From Paracoccaceae bacterium (GTDB taxonomy: Bacteria; Pseudomonadota; Alphaproteobacteria; Rhodobacterales; Rhodobacteraceae): DNA of 64,000 nt. Positions within the stretch are counted from its first letter, which is position 1. Each line of letters starts with the position of its first letter. The notes under the pieces are model-generated. The model ran no database searches, had not been told where the DNA came from, and was given only the letters and a program-made list of their open reading frames with translations. Both the position numbers and the translations under genes were made by a program. Positions 37,388-45,767 of the stretch are shown here, one piece after another. The stretch lies in assembly GCA_024742405.1 (NCBI GenBank), contig JANSYP010000006.1:62001-126000 (forward strand), read 5' to 3'.

Positions 37388-37684
37388 ATGGACGACCAGA
37401 CTCGACTGGAGCTTGAAGCCGCAGCCTTTCGCCGCTTGCGCGATCACCTCGCCAGCCGGACCGATGTGCAGAATATCGACATGATGAATCTGGCGGGCTT
37501 CTGCCGAAACTGCCTCAGCAACTGGTATCAGGAGGCCGCAGAAGACCGCGGTCTTGCCATGGATAAGGCCACTGCGCGCGAGACCGTCTACGGCATGCCC
37601 TATGACGAGTGGAAAGCGCAGCACCAGACCGAGGCGAGCGACGCGCAAAAGGCCGCGTTCGAACGGTCTCGTCCCGACCATTGA
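37388..37684 (+). CDS. DUF1244 family protein
   Basis: A 98-residue soluble protein with the family pattern RLRDHLASRTDVQNIDMMNL, then AGFCRNCLSNWYQEAAEDRG and VYGMPYDEWKAQHQ. The FCRNC motif is the conserved core. The fold is a small helical bundle. The function is unknown. The ATG at 37388 has a GGAGGG site. It follows the N-formylglutamate amidohydrolase gene by 84 bases. Confidence 0.88.
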   Translation: MDDQTRLELEAAAFRRLRDHLASRTDVQNIDMMNLAGFCRNCLSNWYQEAAEDRGLAMDKATARETVYGMPYDEWKAQHQTEASDAQKAAFERSRPDH

Positions 37685-37792
37685 GGCGCGTTTAGGGTGT
37701 CTGCGCCGTAATAGACCATAGTCCCGCGGTGCGCGAAGGTGCTTAGGCAGACGGCCTCTCGCACCTTTGGCCCAGCAGTTTTCCGACCGCGC

Positions 37793-38190
37793 TCAGACCG
37801 CGCAACGGCGTGGCCGGGTCAGGTTCAACCCATCGCGCATGTTGAGCCCGAGAAACGCAGTCTTCACCGCACCCGCGCTCAGTTCGATGGTCTGCACTGC
37901 GTGGAAGGGCATGTCGAACGTACGGGTTCCGCCTTGTAGGACAGATACAGGGCCGAGGGGATCAGGATTGCGATGCCATTGGCAGCGATGAACAGCGTGC
38001 GCTTTCGCTTTCTTTTCACCAACGCGCCACGGTAGGTCTTGCCGAGGCGAAAGCCGGAGATGCCGAAAGCCACCAATGCGGGGATCATGATCAGAAACCC
38101 ACAGGGGATCAGCGTCTCGACCCATGTGATCGCGGCGGTGCTCCCCGAAAGGTCTGAGACCAAGGTGGAAAGCCAGAAGGTGAGGATCAT
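37793..38190 (-). pseudogene. frameshifted small membrane protein
   Basis: The frame starting MILTFWLSTLVSDLSGSTAA gives two membrane helices and a basic loop, then reaches AANGIAILIPSALYLSYKAE near 37935. After that the protein-like sequence continues one frame over (TFDMPFHAVQTIELSAGAVK, then LGLNMRDGLNL) to a stop at 37793. A single-base deletion in the run around 37920-37940 explains both. The spliced product would be about 131 residues with three or four helices. The gene is divergent from the broken MarR gene. A sequencing error is an alternative. Confidence 0.75.
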
Positions 38191-38317
38191 GGCGATTGCG
38201 ACGCCTCCAATGACAGGGTGAAGGGCTTTGATCCTTGTCTCTCTCCGCAGGTAAAGAACTAATATAGCTTACTTTTTAGGTTCAAATACGAAGCTATGCG
38301 AGTGGCCGAACTGGGTG

Positions 38318-38812
38318 ATGCCATCCTTTCAGCAGCATTCGGCCAGATGTCTGGCGGACCACATGGCGCGGCTTTTCACGTGGAGCTTCTCGGCGCGAAT
38401 CAAGCCACTAGGCCTGACGACAGGCACGTGTCCCGCGCTGCTGGAGCTTTGGACAAAAGGCGTACTGACCCAGAAGGGTCTGGTGACGCGGCCGGATATC
38501 GAGCAAGCCACGATGGCCAAAACTCTGACCCCATGTACCGGGACGGGCTGATTGCCCGCAAACAGGACGCATCCGACGCATGGGCCCAACGCTTGGGGCT
38601 GACCGACCGGGCGCGCGCAGGAAGAGCCGGTCATTGCCGCGGCGACTCAGCAGAACGCGGACGCCTTGGCGACCCTTTCGACCGCCGAGAATGACATGTT
38701 CGTAACCCCGATGCAGAATGTCATCCTGGCGATGAAGGACGGACCCTTGTCGTCCGGAAAACGGAGAGCTCACTGGCTCCGACTCCCGAAGTGTCGTTCA
38801 CCCGGCCCCTGA
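38318..38812 (+). pseudogene. MarR family regulator broken by two frameshifts
   Basis: Three frames must be joined to read a MarR-like protein. The first gives MARLFTWSFSARIKPLGLTT, GTCPALLELW and DIEQATMAKTLT. The second gives the wing, YRDGLIARKQDASDA, WAQRLGLTDRAR. The third gives EEPVIAAATQQNADALATLS and AENDMF. The shifts lie near 38533 and 38618, each consistent with loss of one base. The content is a complete HTH plus wing and dimer helices. With the frameshifted membrane gene next door it looks like a decayed regulator-target pair. Confidence 0.75.
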
Positions 38813-38993
38813 GCGAAGAGCCCACTAAGATCTCTTGAAGGCATCAGACGGCTAGAACGGGACGGGGCCACTGCTTCTGGCATCCCGGAGTTATCAGGTA
38901 TGGAATCGATCTTTGGCGCGGGCGCGACAGCCTGCGCCTTTGCCCGTCGCGCCGCCGGCCGACCGAATGTCGTCGAGCGAAACACGCGGCGGG

Positions 38994-39917
38994 CTAGTCC
39001 CTGGCCGACCAGAGCGCTCGATCAGCGATCAGGGCGGCGGAGGTACGATTGTCGACGCCCATCTTCTGGAACACCTGTTCGAGATGCTTGTTGATCGTCC
39101 GGCCGCTCAGCGACAGGATTTCTCCGATATCGCGATTGGTCTTGCCCTGGGTGAGCCACAGCAACACCTCGGCCTCGCGCACTGTGAGGGCTAGGCGTTC
39201 AGCCAGGAACGCAACCTCGTCGCGGGTGCCGGTGCGTGCGATCCGAATAAGGATCTCCCCTCCCGGATCCTGGCCCAGATAGTCCAGCCGGAACCCCTGC
39301 AGCGTGATGGACGTCGCGCTCGATACCGGCTGCTGCACCACCCGTGCCAACCAGTCTTTGAGCTCCGCGGGCGGCTGCCCGTCCGGTAACAAGTCGAGCC
39401 CGCTCGATGCCAATAGCGCCAGCGCTTTCGGCGACGACCATGTGAGGGTTTGGTCGACCGAAAACGCGAGCACGAATACCCCTTCGGCATCGAGCGCCGA
39501 GCGCGCGCTGTTGATCAGCCGCGCGTTGAGGATGTGCGTGGTCACCCGCGCGATCAGTTCATCCACGTTCACGGGCTTGGTCACGTAGTCCACGCCCCCG
39601 GCCTGAAGTCCCGCCAAGACATGCTCGGGATCGCTCAATCCGGTCATGAACACGATAGGAGCTTGAGTCATTATTGGTGGCGCTTTGAGCCGGCGGCAGG
39701 TCTCAAAGCCGTCCATCCCGGGCATCAACGCATCAAGGAGCACAACATCAGGCGAGACGCGTTGGGTCAGATCCAATGCCGTCGCACCATCCCGGGCGAC
39801 CAGCACGGTCGTGCCGTTCTCCTCCAGGGCGGTCGACACCATGCGGATCGAATCCGGATCGTCATCCACGATCAGCGCAACATTGGCGAGCTTGGCCGTG
39901 ATCATGCGTGCATCCAT
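38994..39917 (-). CDS. response regulator with REC and LuxR-type HTH domains
   Basis: A 307-residue regulator. REC domain, residues ~13-130: acidic pocket LIVDDDPDS, phospho-acceptor in VVLLDALMPGMDG, Lys in VTKPVN. A middle segment of about 90 residues (PAS-like, EGVFVLAFSVDQTLTWS) follows, then a C-terminal LuxR HTH: LTVREAEVLLWLTQGKTNRD and ILSLSGRTINKHLEQVFQKM. It overlaps the end of the hybrid kinase gene by 16 bases and is its likely partner. An AAGGA site favours the ATG at 39917; an ATG at 39905 overlaps the kinase stop. Confidence 0.88.
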   Translation of the reverse strand: MDARMITAKLANVALIVDDDPDSIRMVSTALEENGTTVLVARDGATALDLTQRVSPDVVLLDALMPGMDGFETCRRLKAPPIMTQAPIVFMTGLSDPEHVLAGLQAGGVDYVTKPVNVDELIARVTTHILNARLINSARSALDAEGVFVLAFSVDQTLTWSSPKALALLASSGLDLLPDGQPPAELKDWLARVVQQPVSSATSITLQGFRLDYLGQDPGGEILIRIARTGTRDEVAFLAERLALTVREAEVLLWLTQGKTNRDIGEILSLSGRTINKHLEQVFQKMGVDNRTSAALIADRALWSARD

Positions 39918-42900
39918 GAACGTATCCTTTTGGCGATCTTGGTCATCTCGTAATCGTCGAGCAGCGCCGAGATCTCATCTATCTGGGCACAAGGCCCCGT
40001 GTGTTCACGACTGATCGCCTCCAACCGGTCCCGCAGCGCCGCGGCATGGCCGATGCTGGCATACTCCAGCATCACGGAAAGTGCCTCGTCCGGAATCTTG
40101 GCCGTTCCGTTGACAGGTTCGGGCTGCGCCGTAGGAGGCGTCGCGTAGGTCAGCGCCAATTTGAGCAGAGACGCCAGCCTTTCGAGCAACTCGGGCAAAC
40201 CGTACGGTTTGGCGATGAACGCATCATAAAGTGCGGCTTCCGGGCCCTTGTCTTCACCATTTTTCCGACGCGCTTCCAACGCATGCCCGGACACCATGAC
40301 AATAGGCGTCGTCCGGTAGCCGTTCTGGCGCAGATGCGTCGCGAGCCCCCAGCCATCCATCCCCGGTAGGTCGATATCCAGGATGAAGGCGTCGGGCTGC
40401 AGATCGGTGATCCGTTCCATCGCCTCTTCGGCATTCTGCGCTCGGGCCACATGAAACCCGAGAGGCGTGAAGAAGCTCTCCACCAGATCGAGATGGCTGG
40501 TATCGTCATCGACGATCATCAGGGTCTTGCGTCGCCCGGTATAGCCGGTCGCCCGTCCGCGCGCGGTCACCTCGCGCTCCAGCGCGGGGCGCGCGCGATG
40601 ATCGGGGATGGTCGGCAACATCAGACGGACGCGAAAGCTGCTGCCCTGTCCGCGCGTGCTCGTCACGGTGATTTCGCCACCCAGAATTTCAACCAGCAGC
40701 CTTGTGATCGTAAGCCCCAGGCCCGAGCCGATCCCGCCGCTGACATGGCCGCGCTCGAAGGGTTTCCAGATCTTCTCCAGCATCTCGGGCGCGATGCCCT
40801 GCCCGGTGTCGATCGCCTCAATGGTGGCAATCTCGTTGCGGTAGGCGATGCGCAGAACCACCTGGCCCTCGTCGGTATAGCGGATCGCATTGCTGAGCAG
40901 ATTGATGACGATCTGGCGCAAGCGCTTTTCATCAAAGAGGATCCAGCCGGGCAGCGCGCCTTCGGTTTCCAGTCGGAAATCGAGGTTCTTGGCCCGGGCC
41001 CGCTCTGCGAAGATGTTGGAAATCTGGCGCAGGAACTCCGCGAGGTTGATCCGATCCCGGTGGATCTCCAGACGGCCGGCCTCGATCTTCGAGATATCGA
41101 GCAGCCCTTCGATCAGACCCGCCAGATGCTCACTGCTGCGCCGGATCGTCGAGACCGCGGCATGGCGATGCGCAGGCACGGTTGGATCGGCCTCCAGGAT
41201 CTGCGCGAATCCGAAGATCGAATTGAGCGGCGTGCGCAACTCGTGGCTGAGCCCGGTCAGGTAACGTGTCTTGGCGAGGTTCGCAGCCTCGGCCTTTTCC
41301 TTGGCCGCCTGCAATGCACTGTCCGTGCGCTCGTGGGCCCGGATCTCGCGCAGCAACCGACGGTTCTGACGTTCGGCCTCCGCGCGCGCGGCGGAGCGGC
41401 TTTCGCGGATCAGGATCAACAGCCAGACGCCGATGCCGATCACGATGATGGCGGCACAGAAAAGCAACCCCAACAGCGTCCCAAAATCCTCAGTGCCCTC
41501 GAAGCGCGCGATGAGCAGCAACACCGCGCCGAGAGCGCCCGAGCAGAGCGAGAAGATGAGCAGGAAAAGCGTCCATTTCGACGTCACCAGCCCGGCGGCC
41601 CAGGGCGGCAGGCTGCCGTGGATCGCGCGCCCGACAGCCAACGAAAGCCGCGCCTCAGGTTTGCAGAAATCCCGGCAGTTGCTGTCGAGCGAACAACACA
41701 GAGAGCAGATCTGCCCGCCATAGAACGGGCAGCCGGCCATGTCCTCGGCGTCGAAGCGGTAGCCGCAAACGGTGCAGTCGCAGGTCGCCTCGGGCGGATC
41801 GTCCGGCGGTCGGGCGATGTAGTAGCGGCCGCCCGTAAGCTTAGCGATGACCGGCGCGAGCAGAAAGGCCGTCGCGAGCGCGATGAACGACGAAAGTGCC
41901 GCTGCCATCTGCCCGAAAAGACCCGTATTGCTGAGCAGCGACAGGATCACCGCGGCAAGCATCGCCCCGATGCCCACAGGGTTGATGTCATGCAGATAGG
42001 CCCGGCGAAACTCGATCCCCGGCGGGCTCAGACCCAGCGGCTTGTTGATCACCAGATCGGCGACCAGCGCCCCGATCCAGGCCAGCGCGACGTGGGAATA
42101 GAGCGCCAGCGTCGCCTCCAGCGCGCCGAAGACTCCGAACTCCATCAGCATCAGCGCGATGGCGACATTGAAGACCAGCCAGACGACACGGCCGGGATGG
42201 GAATGGGTCAGCCGCGAAAAGAAATTCGACCAGGCGATGGAGCCGGCATAGGCGTTGGTCACGTTGATCTTGAGCTGCGACAGGATCACGAAGGCACCGG
42301 TCAGAAACAGCGCCAGCCCCGGCATCGCCAGCACGATGTCGAAGGCGGTGTAGTACATGTGCGTCGGGTCCGCGGCTTCCTTGGGAGGCAACCCGTGGTT
42401 GAGCGCAAGCGTCAGAAGGTAGGAGCCCGCGAGCATCTTCAGCACGCCCAGGATGGCCCAGCCCGGCCCCGCCATGATCAGCGCCGTCCACCATTTGCGG
42501 CGTTCCGCTGCAGTTTTCGGTTCCGGCAGAAAGCGCAGATAGTCAACCTGCTCGCCGATCTGCGCGGCCAGTGACAGCACCACGCCGGAGGCTGCGCCCA
42601 GCATCAGAAGCGACATGCCGTCGGCGCCGGCATCGTCGAGTCCGTCGAACCCGGTCCACCCCTCGATATTGAACCCGAACCACCCCAGGAACACGAAGGG
42701 CAGCAGATGCAGCACGATCCAGAACGGCTGCGTCCAGGCTTGGAAGGCCGAGATCTTGGTGAAGCCGTGGATCACCAGCGGGATGACCACGACCGCCGAC
42801 AGGATATAGCCAATGAAAAGCGGAATCCCGAAGCAGAACTCCAGCGCGAGGCTCAGGATCGCCGCCTCCAGGGCGAAGAAAATAAAGGTGAAGGTCGCAT

Positions 42901-43264
42901 AGATCAGCGAGGTGATCGTCGAGCCGATATAGCCGAAACCCGCCCCGCGCGTGAGCAGGTCGATATCGACGCCATAGCGCGCGGCATAGTAGCTGATCGG
43001 CAGGCCGGTGAAGAACAGGATCGCGCCCACGAGCATGATCGCCACCACTGCCGTATCAAACCCGTAACTCAGCGTGATGACAGCGCCGATCGCCTCGAGT
43101 GCAAGAAACGAGATCGACCCGATGGCGGTGTTCGCCACGCGCGCCATGGACCAGCGCCGTGCTCGCCGCGCAGTAAAGCGCAGCGCGAAATCCTCCATCG
43201 TTTCGTTGGCGACCCAGCGGTTATATTCGCGTTTCGTGGGCGTGGCCTGGAAGTAGGTTGGCAT
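39902..43264 (-). CDS. NCS1-permease-fused hybrid sensor histidine kinase/response regulator
   Basis: A 1120-residue protein. Residues ~1-480 are a whole NCS1-like permease (MEDFALRFTARRARRWSMAR; about 12 helices). Residues ~490-540 hold nine cysteines (CDCTVC, GCPFYGG, CSLCC, CRDFC). Two more helices follow, then a HisKA domain (LSHELRTPLNS, His near 675), a HATPase (LLSNAIRYTDEG; DTGQGIAPEMLEKIWKPFER; GSGLGLTITRLL), and a C-terminal REC domain (LMIVDDDTSHLDL; Asp in FILDIDLPGMDG). Fusion of a transporter-like sensor to a kinase is known (CbrA-type). The divergent urt/fmdA operon suggests it senses urea or amides. Whether it transports is unknown. Confidence 0.88.
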   Translation of the reverse strand: MPTYFQATPTKREYNRWVANETMEDFALRFTARRARRWSMARVANTAIGSISFLALEAIGAVITLSYGFDTAVVAIMLVGAILFFTGLPISYYAARYGVDIDLLTRGAGFGYIGSTITSLIYATFTFIFFALEAAILSLALEFCFGIPLFIGYILSAVVVIPLVIHGFTKISAFQAWTQPFWIVLHLLPFVFLGWFGFNIEGWTGFDGLDDAGADGMSLLMLGAASGVVLSLAAQIGEQVDYLRFLPEPKTAAERRKWWTALIMAGPGWAILGVLKMLAGSYLLTLALNHGLPPKEAADPTHMYYTAFDIVLAMPGLALFLTGAFVILSQLKINVTNAYAGSIAWSNFFSRLTHSHPGRVVWLVFNVAIALMLMEFGVFGALEATLALYSHVALAWIGALVADLVINKPLGLSPPGIEFRRAYLHDINPVGIGAMLAAVILSLLSNTGLFGQMAAALSSFIALATAFLLAPVIAKLTGGRYYIARPPDDPPEATCDCTVCGYRFDAEDMAGCPFYGGQICSLCCSLDSNCRDFCKPEARLSLAVGRAIHGSLPPWAAGLVTSKWTLFLLIFSLCSGALGAVLLLIARFEGTEDFGTLLGLLFCAAIIVIGIGVWLLILIRESRSAARAEAERQNRRLLREIRAHERTDSALQAAKEKAEAANLAKTRYLTGLSHELRTPLNSIFGFAQILEADPTVPAHRHAAVSTIRRSSEHLAGLIEGLLDISKIEAGRLEIHRDRINLAEFLRQISNIFAERARAKNLDFRLETEGALPGWILFDEKRLRQIVINLLSNAIRYTDEGQVVLRIAYRNEIATIEAIDTGQGIAPEMLEKIWKPFERGHVSGGIGSGLGLTITRLLVEILGGEITVTSTRGQGSSFRVRLMLPTIPDHRARPALEREVTARGRATGYTGRRKTLMIVDDDTSHLDLVESFFTPLGFHVARAQNAEEAMERITDLQPDAFILDIDLPGMDGWGLATHLRQNGYRTTPIVMVSGHALEARRKNGEDKGPEAALYDAFIAKPYGLPELLERLASLLKLALTYATPPTAQPEPVNGTAKIPDEALSVMLEYASIGHAAALRDRLEAISREHTGPCAQIDEISALLDDYEMTKIAKRIRSWMHA

Positions 43265-43371
43265 ACATAAACCCGTTCACAACGGTGGGCGATTGCGGGC
43301 TTGCCCACGCGCCAGGGATCTCAGCGCGGCCGTCATTCTGAAAGCTAGCTTACGGGGCAGAAACACGCAGG

Positions 43372-43395
43372 GGTATACGTCAATCGACGTATACC
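43372..43395. promoter_or_regulatory. inverted repeat GGTATACGTC-N4-GACGTATACC between the kinase and urtA
   Basis: A perfect 10-base inverted repeat with a four-base centre in the divergent region, about 60 bases upstream of the urtA start. Such symmetry suits a dimeric LuxR-type response regulator. No comparable repeat is seen elsewhere in this gap. That the adjacent regulator binds here is an inference. Confidence 0.6.
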
Positions 43396-43457
43396 GCAGT
43401 GCGGCATTTCCGGTCAGGCTTTGACAGAGAACTCTTTCCAATCCGCCCGGAGGCCCC

Positions 43458-44735
43458 ATGTCAGACGATAATCATCTGAAGAACAACCCAAATTCCAGCG
43501 GTCCAAGCCGTCGCGCCGTTCTGGCGGGAGGCACGGCGCTGACCGCAAGTCTGTTTGCCCCCAAATTCCTGCAAGCTGCAGATTTTCCAACCGCAGAGGT
43601 GAACACGACCGGCCTCGCCGTTACGGACGACACCGTAACGATCGGCATTCTTCACTCGATCACCGGGACAATGGCGATCTCGGAAACCGGATCTGTGCAG
43701 GCAGAGAAACTGGCGATCGACCAGATCAACGCACAAGGCGGGATCCTCGGTCGCAAGATCGAGTACATTCAGGAGGACGGCGCCTCCGACTGGCCCACAT
43801 TCGCCGAAAAGGCTCGCAAGCTGCTGGTCAACGACAAGGTCGCATCGGTCATGGGGTGCTGGACATCGGCCAGCCGCAAGGCCGTGCTGCCGGTCTTTGA
43901 GCAGAACAACGGCTTCCTTTACTATCCGACCTTCTACGAGGGTCTCGAGCAGTCGCCGAATGTGATCTATACCGGCCAGGAGGCCACACAGCAGATCATC
44001 GCCGGTCTCGACTGGGTGGTGCGGGAGCGCGGCGCCGAAAGCTTCTATCTGCTCGGATCGGACTATATCTGGCCGCGCACGTCCAACAAGATCGCCCGCA
44101 AGCATATCGAGGACTTCCTCGGCCTGAAGGTCGTGGGCGAAGAATACTACCCCCTCGGCCACACCCAGTTCAACTCGGTGATCAACAAGATCCGCCTGCG
44201 CAAGCCGGACGTGATCTACGCCATCGTCGTCGGCGGCTCCAACGTGGCCTTCTACAAGCAGCTCAAGGCGGCCGGCATCGACATGACGCAGGAAGACCCG
44301 CTCCTCCTGACGATCTCGGTCACCGAAGACGAGATCCGCGGCATCGGCGGCGAAAACATCGAAGGCGCCTATGCCTGCATGAAGTACTTCCAGAGCCTCG
44401 ACAATCCCAACAACATCGCTTTCGTCAAGGCATTCAAGGAGATGTGGGGCGAGGATATGGTGATCGGCGACGTGACCCAGGCCGCCTATCTCGGACCCTG
44501 GCTGTGGAAGGCCGCAGTCGAAAAGGCCGGCTCTTTCGATGTCGACAAGGTGCGCGAGGCCAGCCCGGGCATCGAACTGCAATCCGCCCCCGAAGGCTAT
44601 GTCCGCATCCACGAAAACCACCATCTCTGGTCCAAGACCCGCGTCGGCAAGGCGCAGGCCGATGGGCAGTACGAGGTCGTCTTCGAGACCGCCGAACTGG
44701 TGGAGCCAGACCCCTTCCCGGAAGGCTACCAGTAA
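43458..44735 (+). CDS. urtA: urea/short-chain amide ABC transporter substrate-binding protein
   Basis: A 425-residue type I periplasmic binding protein with a Tat-like signal (SRRAVLAGGTALTASLFAPK). It has the UrtA/FmdD-type mature N-terminus VTIGILHSITGTMAISETG and a ligand-cleft region WTSASRKAVLPVFEQNNGFL. UrtA-type proteins bind urea; FmdD-type relatives bind short-chain amides. The formamidase gene in the same operon makes both possible. A GGAGG site precedes the ATG at 43458. It is the first gene of the urtABCDE-fmdA operon. Confidence 0.9.
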   Translation: MSDDNHLKNNPNSSGPSRRAVLAGGTALTASLFAPKFLQAADFPTAEVNTTGLAVTDDTVTIGILHSITGTMAISETGSVQAEKLAIDQINAQGGILGRKIEYIQEDGASDWPTFAEKARKLLVNDKVASVMGCWTSASRKAVLPVFEQNNGFLYYPTFYEGLEQSPNVIYTGQEATQQIIAGLDWVVRERGAESFYLLGSDYIWPRTSNKIARKHIEDFLGLKVVGEEYYPLGHTQFNSVINKIRLRKPDVIYAIVVGGSNVAFYKQLKAAGIDMTQEDPLLLTISVTEDEIRGIGGENIEGAYACMKYFQSLDNPNNIAFVKAFKEMWGEDMVIGDVTQAAYLGPWLWKAAVEKAGSFDVDKVREASPGIELQSAPEGYVRIHENHHLWSKTRVGKAQADGQYEVVFETAELVEPDPFPEGYQ

Positions 44736-44749
44736 GCCCCGGGGCACCA

Positions 44750-44788
44750 TGGCCGGCTGTCTTCCCCTGACGGCCGGCCACGTTTTTC
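44750..44788 (+). terminator. attenuating hairpin between urtA and urtB
   Basis: TGGCCGGC and its complement GCCGGCCA form a stem with a 15-base loop, followed by CGTTTTT. The long loop and short T tract make this a partial terminator at best. It would allow more binding protein than transporter, as at frcB-frcC. Confidence 0.5.
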
Positions 44789-44830
44789 CAAGCAGGTCCG
44801 CGTTACCGACGCCACAGGGAGTCCCACGGG

Positions 44831-45757
44831 ATGTTTGCCGATTATTCGATGTCCGAGCTCGGGGCGATTTTCGCCATGCAGGGCTTTGCGGGCCTCATTC
44901 TGTTCTCTGTGTTCGTTCTAATGGCGCTCGGCCTTGCGATCATCTTCGGTCAGATGGGCGTGATCAACATGGCCCATGGGGAGTTCATGATCCTTGGCGC
45001 CTACGTCACCTACCTGATCTCGAACCTATTTGCCGACTACATGCCCGCGCTGTTCAGCGGGTATTTCTTTCTCGCGATGATCCTGGCGTTCATTGCCGCG
45101 GGGCTGCTGGGCATGATCGTCGAGTGGCTGATGATCCGCCATCTCTACAAACGCCCGCTGGACACGTTGCTCGCGACCTGGGGGCTCAGCCTCATTCTCC
45201 AACAGGTCTATCGTTCGGTCTTTGGCGCGCGCGAGGTGGGTGTGACGATCCCCGACTGGATGATGGGGTCGGTCTACCTCACCGATCTGGTCGAAGTGCC
45301 GATCAACGGCATCTTCGTGATGGTCCTGGCGCTGACGATCTCCCTGGCGGTCTACTTCATGATGTTCCGCTCCTCCTGGGGCCGACAAGTGCGCGCCGTA
45401 ACGCAGAACCGGGTCATGGCGGGCGCCGTGGGCATCGACACCGGCTGGACCGACCGGATGACCTTTGGCATCGGCTGCGGCGTTGCAGGCGTCGCGGGTG
45501 CCGCCTTTACGATGATCGGCTCCACCGGGCCGACGTCGGGACAGCTTTACATAGTCGACACCTTCCTCGTGGTCGTCTTTGGCGGGGCGGCGAGCCTGCT
45601 CGGTACCATTGCCAGCGCCTTCACCATCTCTCAGGCCCAGTCGATCATGGAGTTCTTCCTCTCCGGCTCGATGGCTAAGGTCCTGACCCTGCTGGTCGTG
45701 GTCGGCATCCTGATGATCCGGCCCCAGGGCCTCTTCTCCCTGAAGCTTCGCAAGTGA
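44831..45757 (+). CDS. urtB: urea/amide ABC transporter permease UrtB
   Basis: A 308-residue branched-chain-type permease (LivH/UrtB family) with about eight helices. It carries the signature VINMAHGEFMILGAYVTYL near residue 45 and the EAA-like loop WGRQVRAVTQNRVMAGAVGI. It follows urtA with a hairpin between them and precedes urtC by ten bases. Confidence 0.92.
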   Translation: MFADYSMSELGAIFAMQGFAGLILFSVFVLMALGLAIIFGQMGVINMAHGEFMILGAYVTYLISNLFADYMPALFSGYFFLAMILAFIAAGLLGMIVEWLMIRHLYKRPLDTLLATWGLSLILQQVYRSVFGAREVGVTIPDWMMGSVYLTDLVEVPINGIFVMVLALTISLAVYFMMFRSSWGRQVRAVTQNRVMAGAVGIDTGWTDRMTFGIGCGVAGVAGAAFTMIGSTGPTSGQLYIVDTFLVVVFGGAASLLGTIASAFTISQAQSIMEFFLSGSMAKVLTLLVVVGILMIRPQGLFSLKLRK

Positions 45758-45767
45758 AGGCGTGCCA

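Noticed and set aside
38813-38993. possible gene between the broken MarR gene and the response regulator
   Set aside because: Short open frames exist on both strands, but none has a good start, a ribosome-binding site or a recognisable sequence.
40451-42574. 707-codon plus-strand open frame opposite the hybrid kinase
   Set aside because: Antisense to the permease-fused kinase. The product is low-complexity and charged, with no domain.
43396-43457. sigma-54 promoter for the urt operon
   Set aside because: I looked for the TGGC-N8-TTGC type pattern because nitrogen genes often use it. Only a TTGACA-like hexamer at 43421 is seen, without a matching -10, so no promoter type is claimed.
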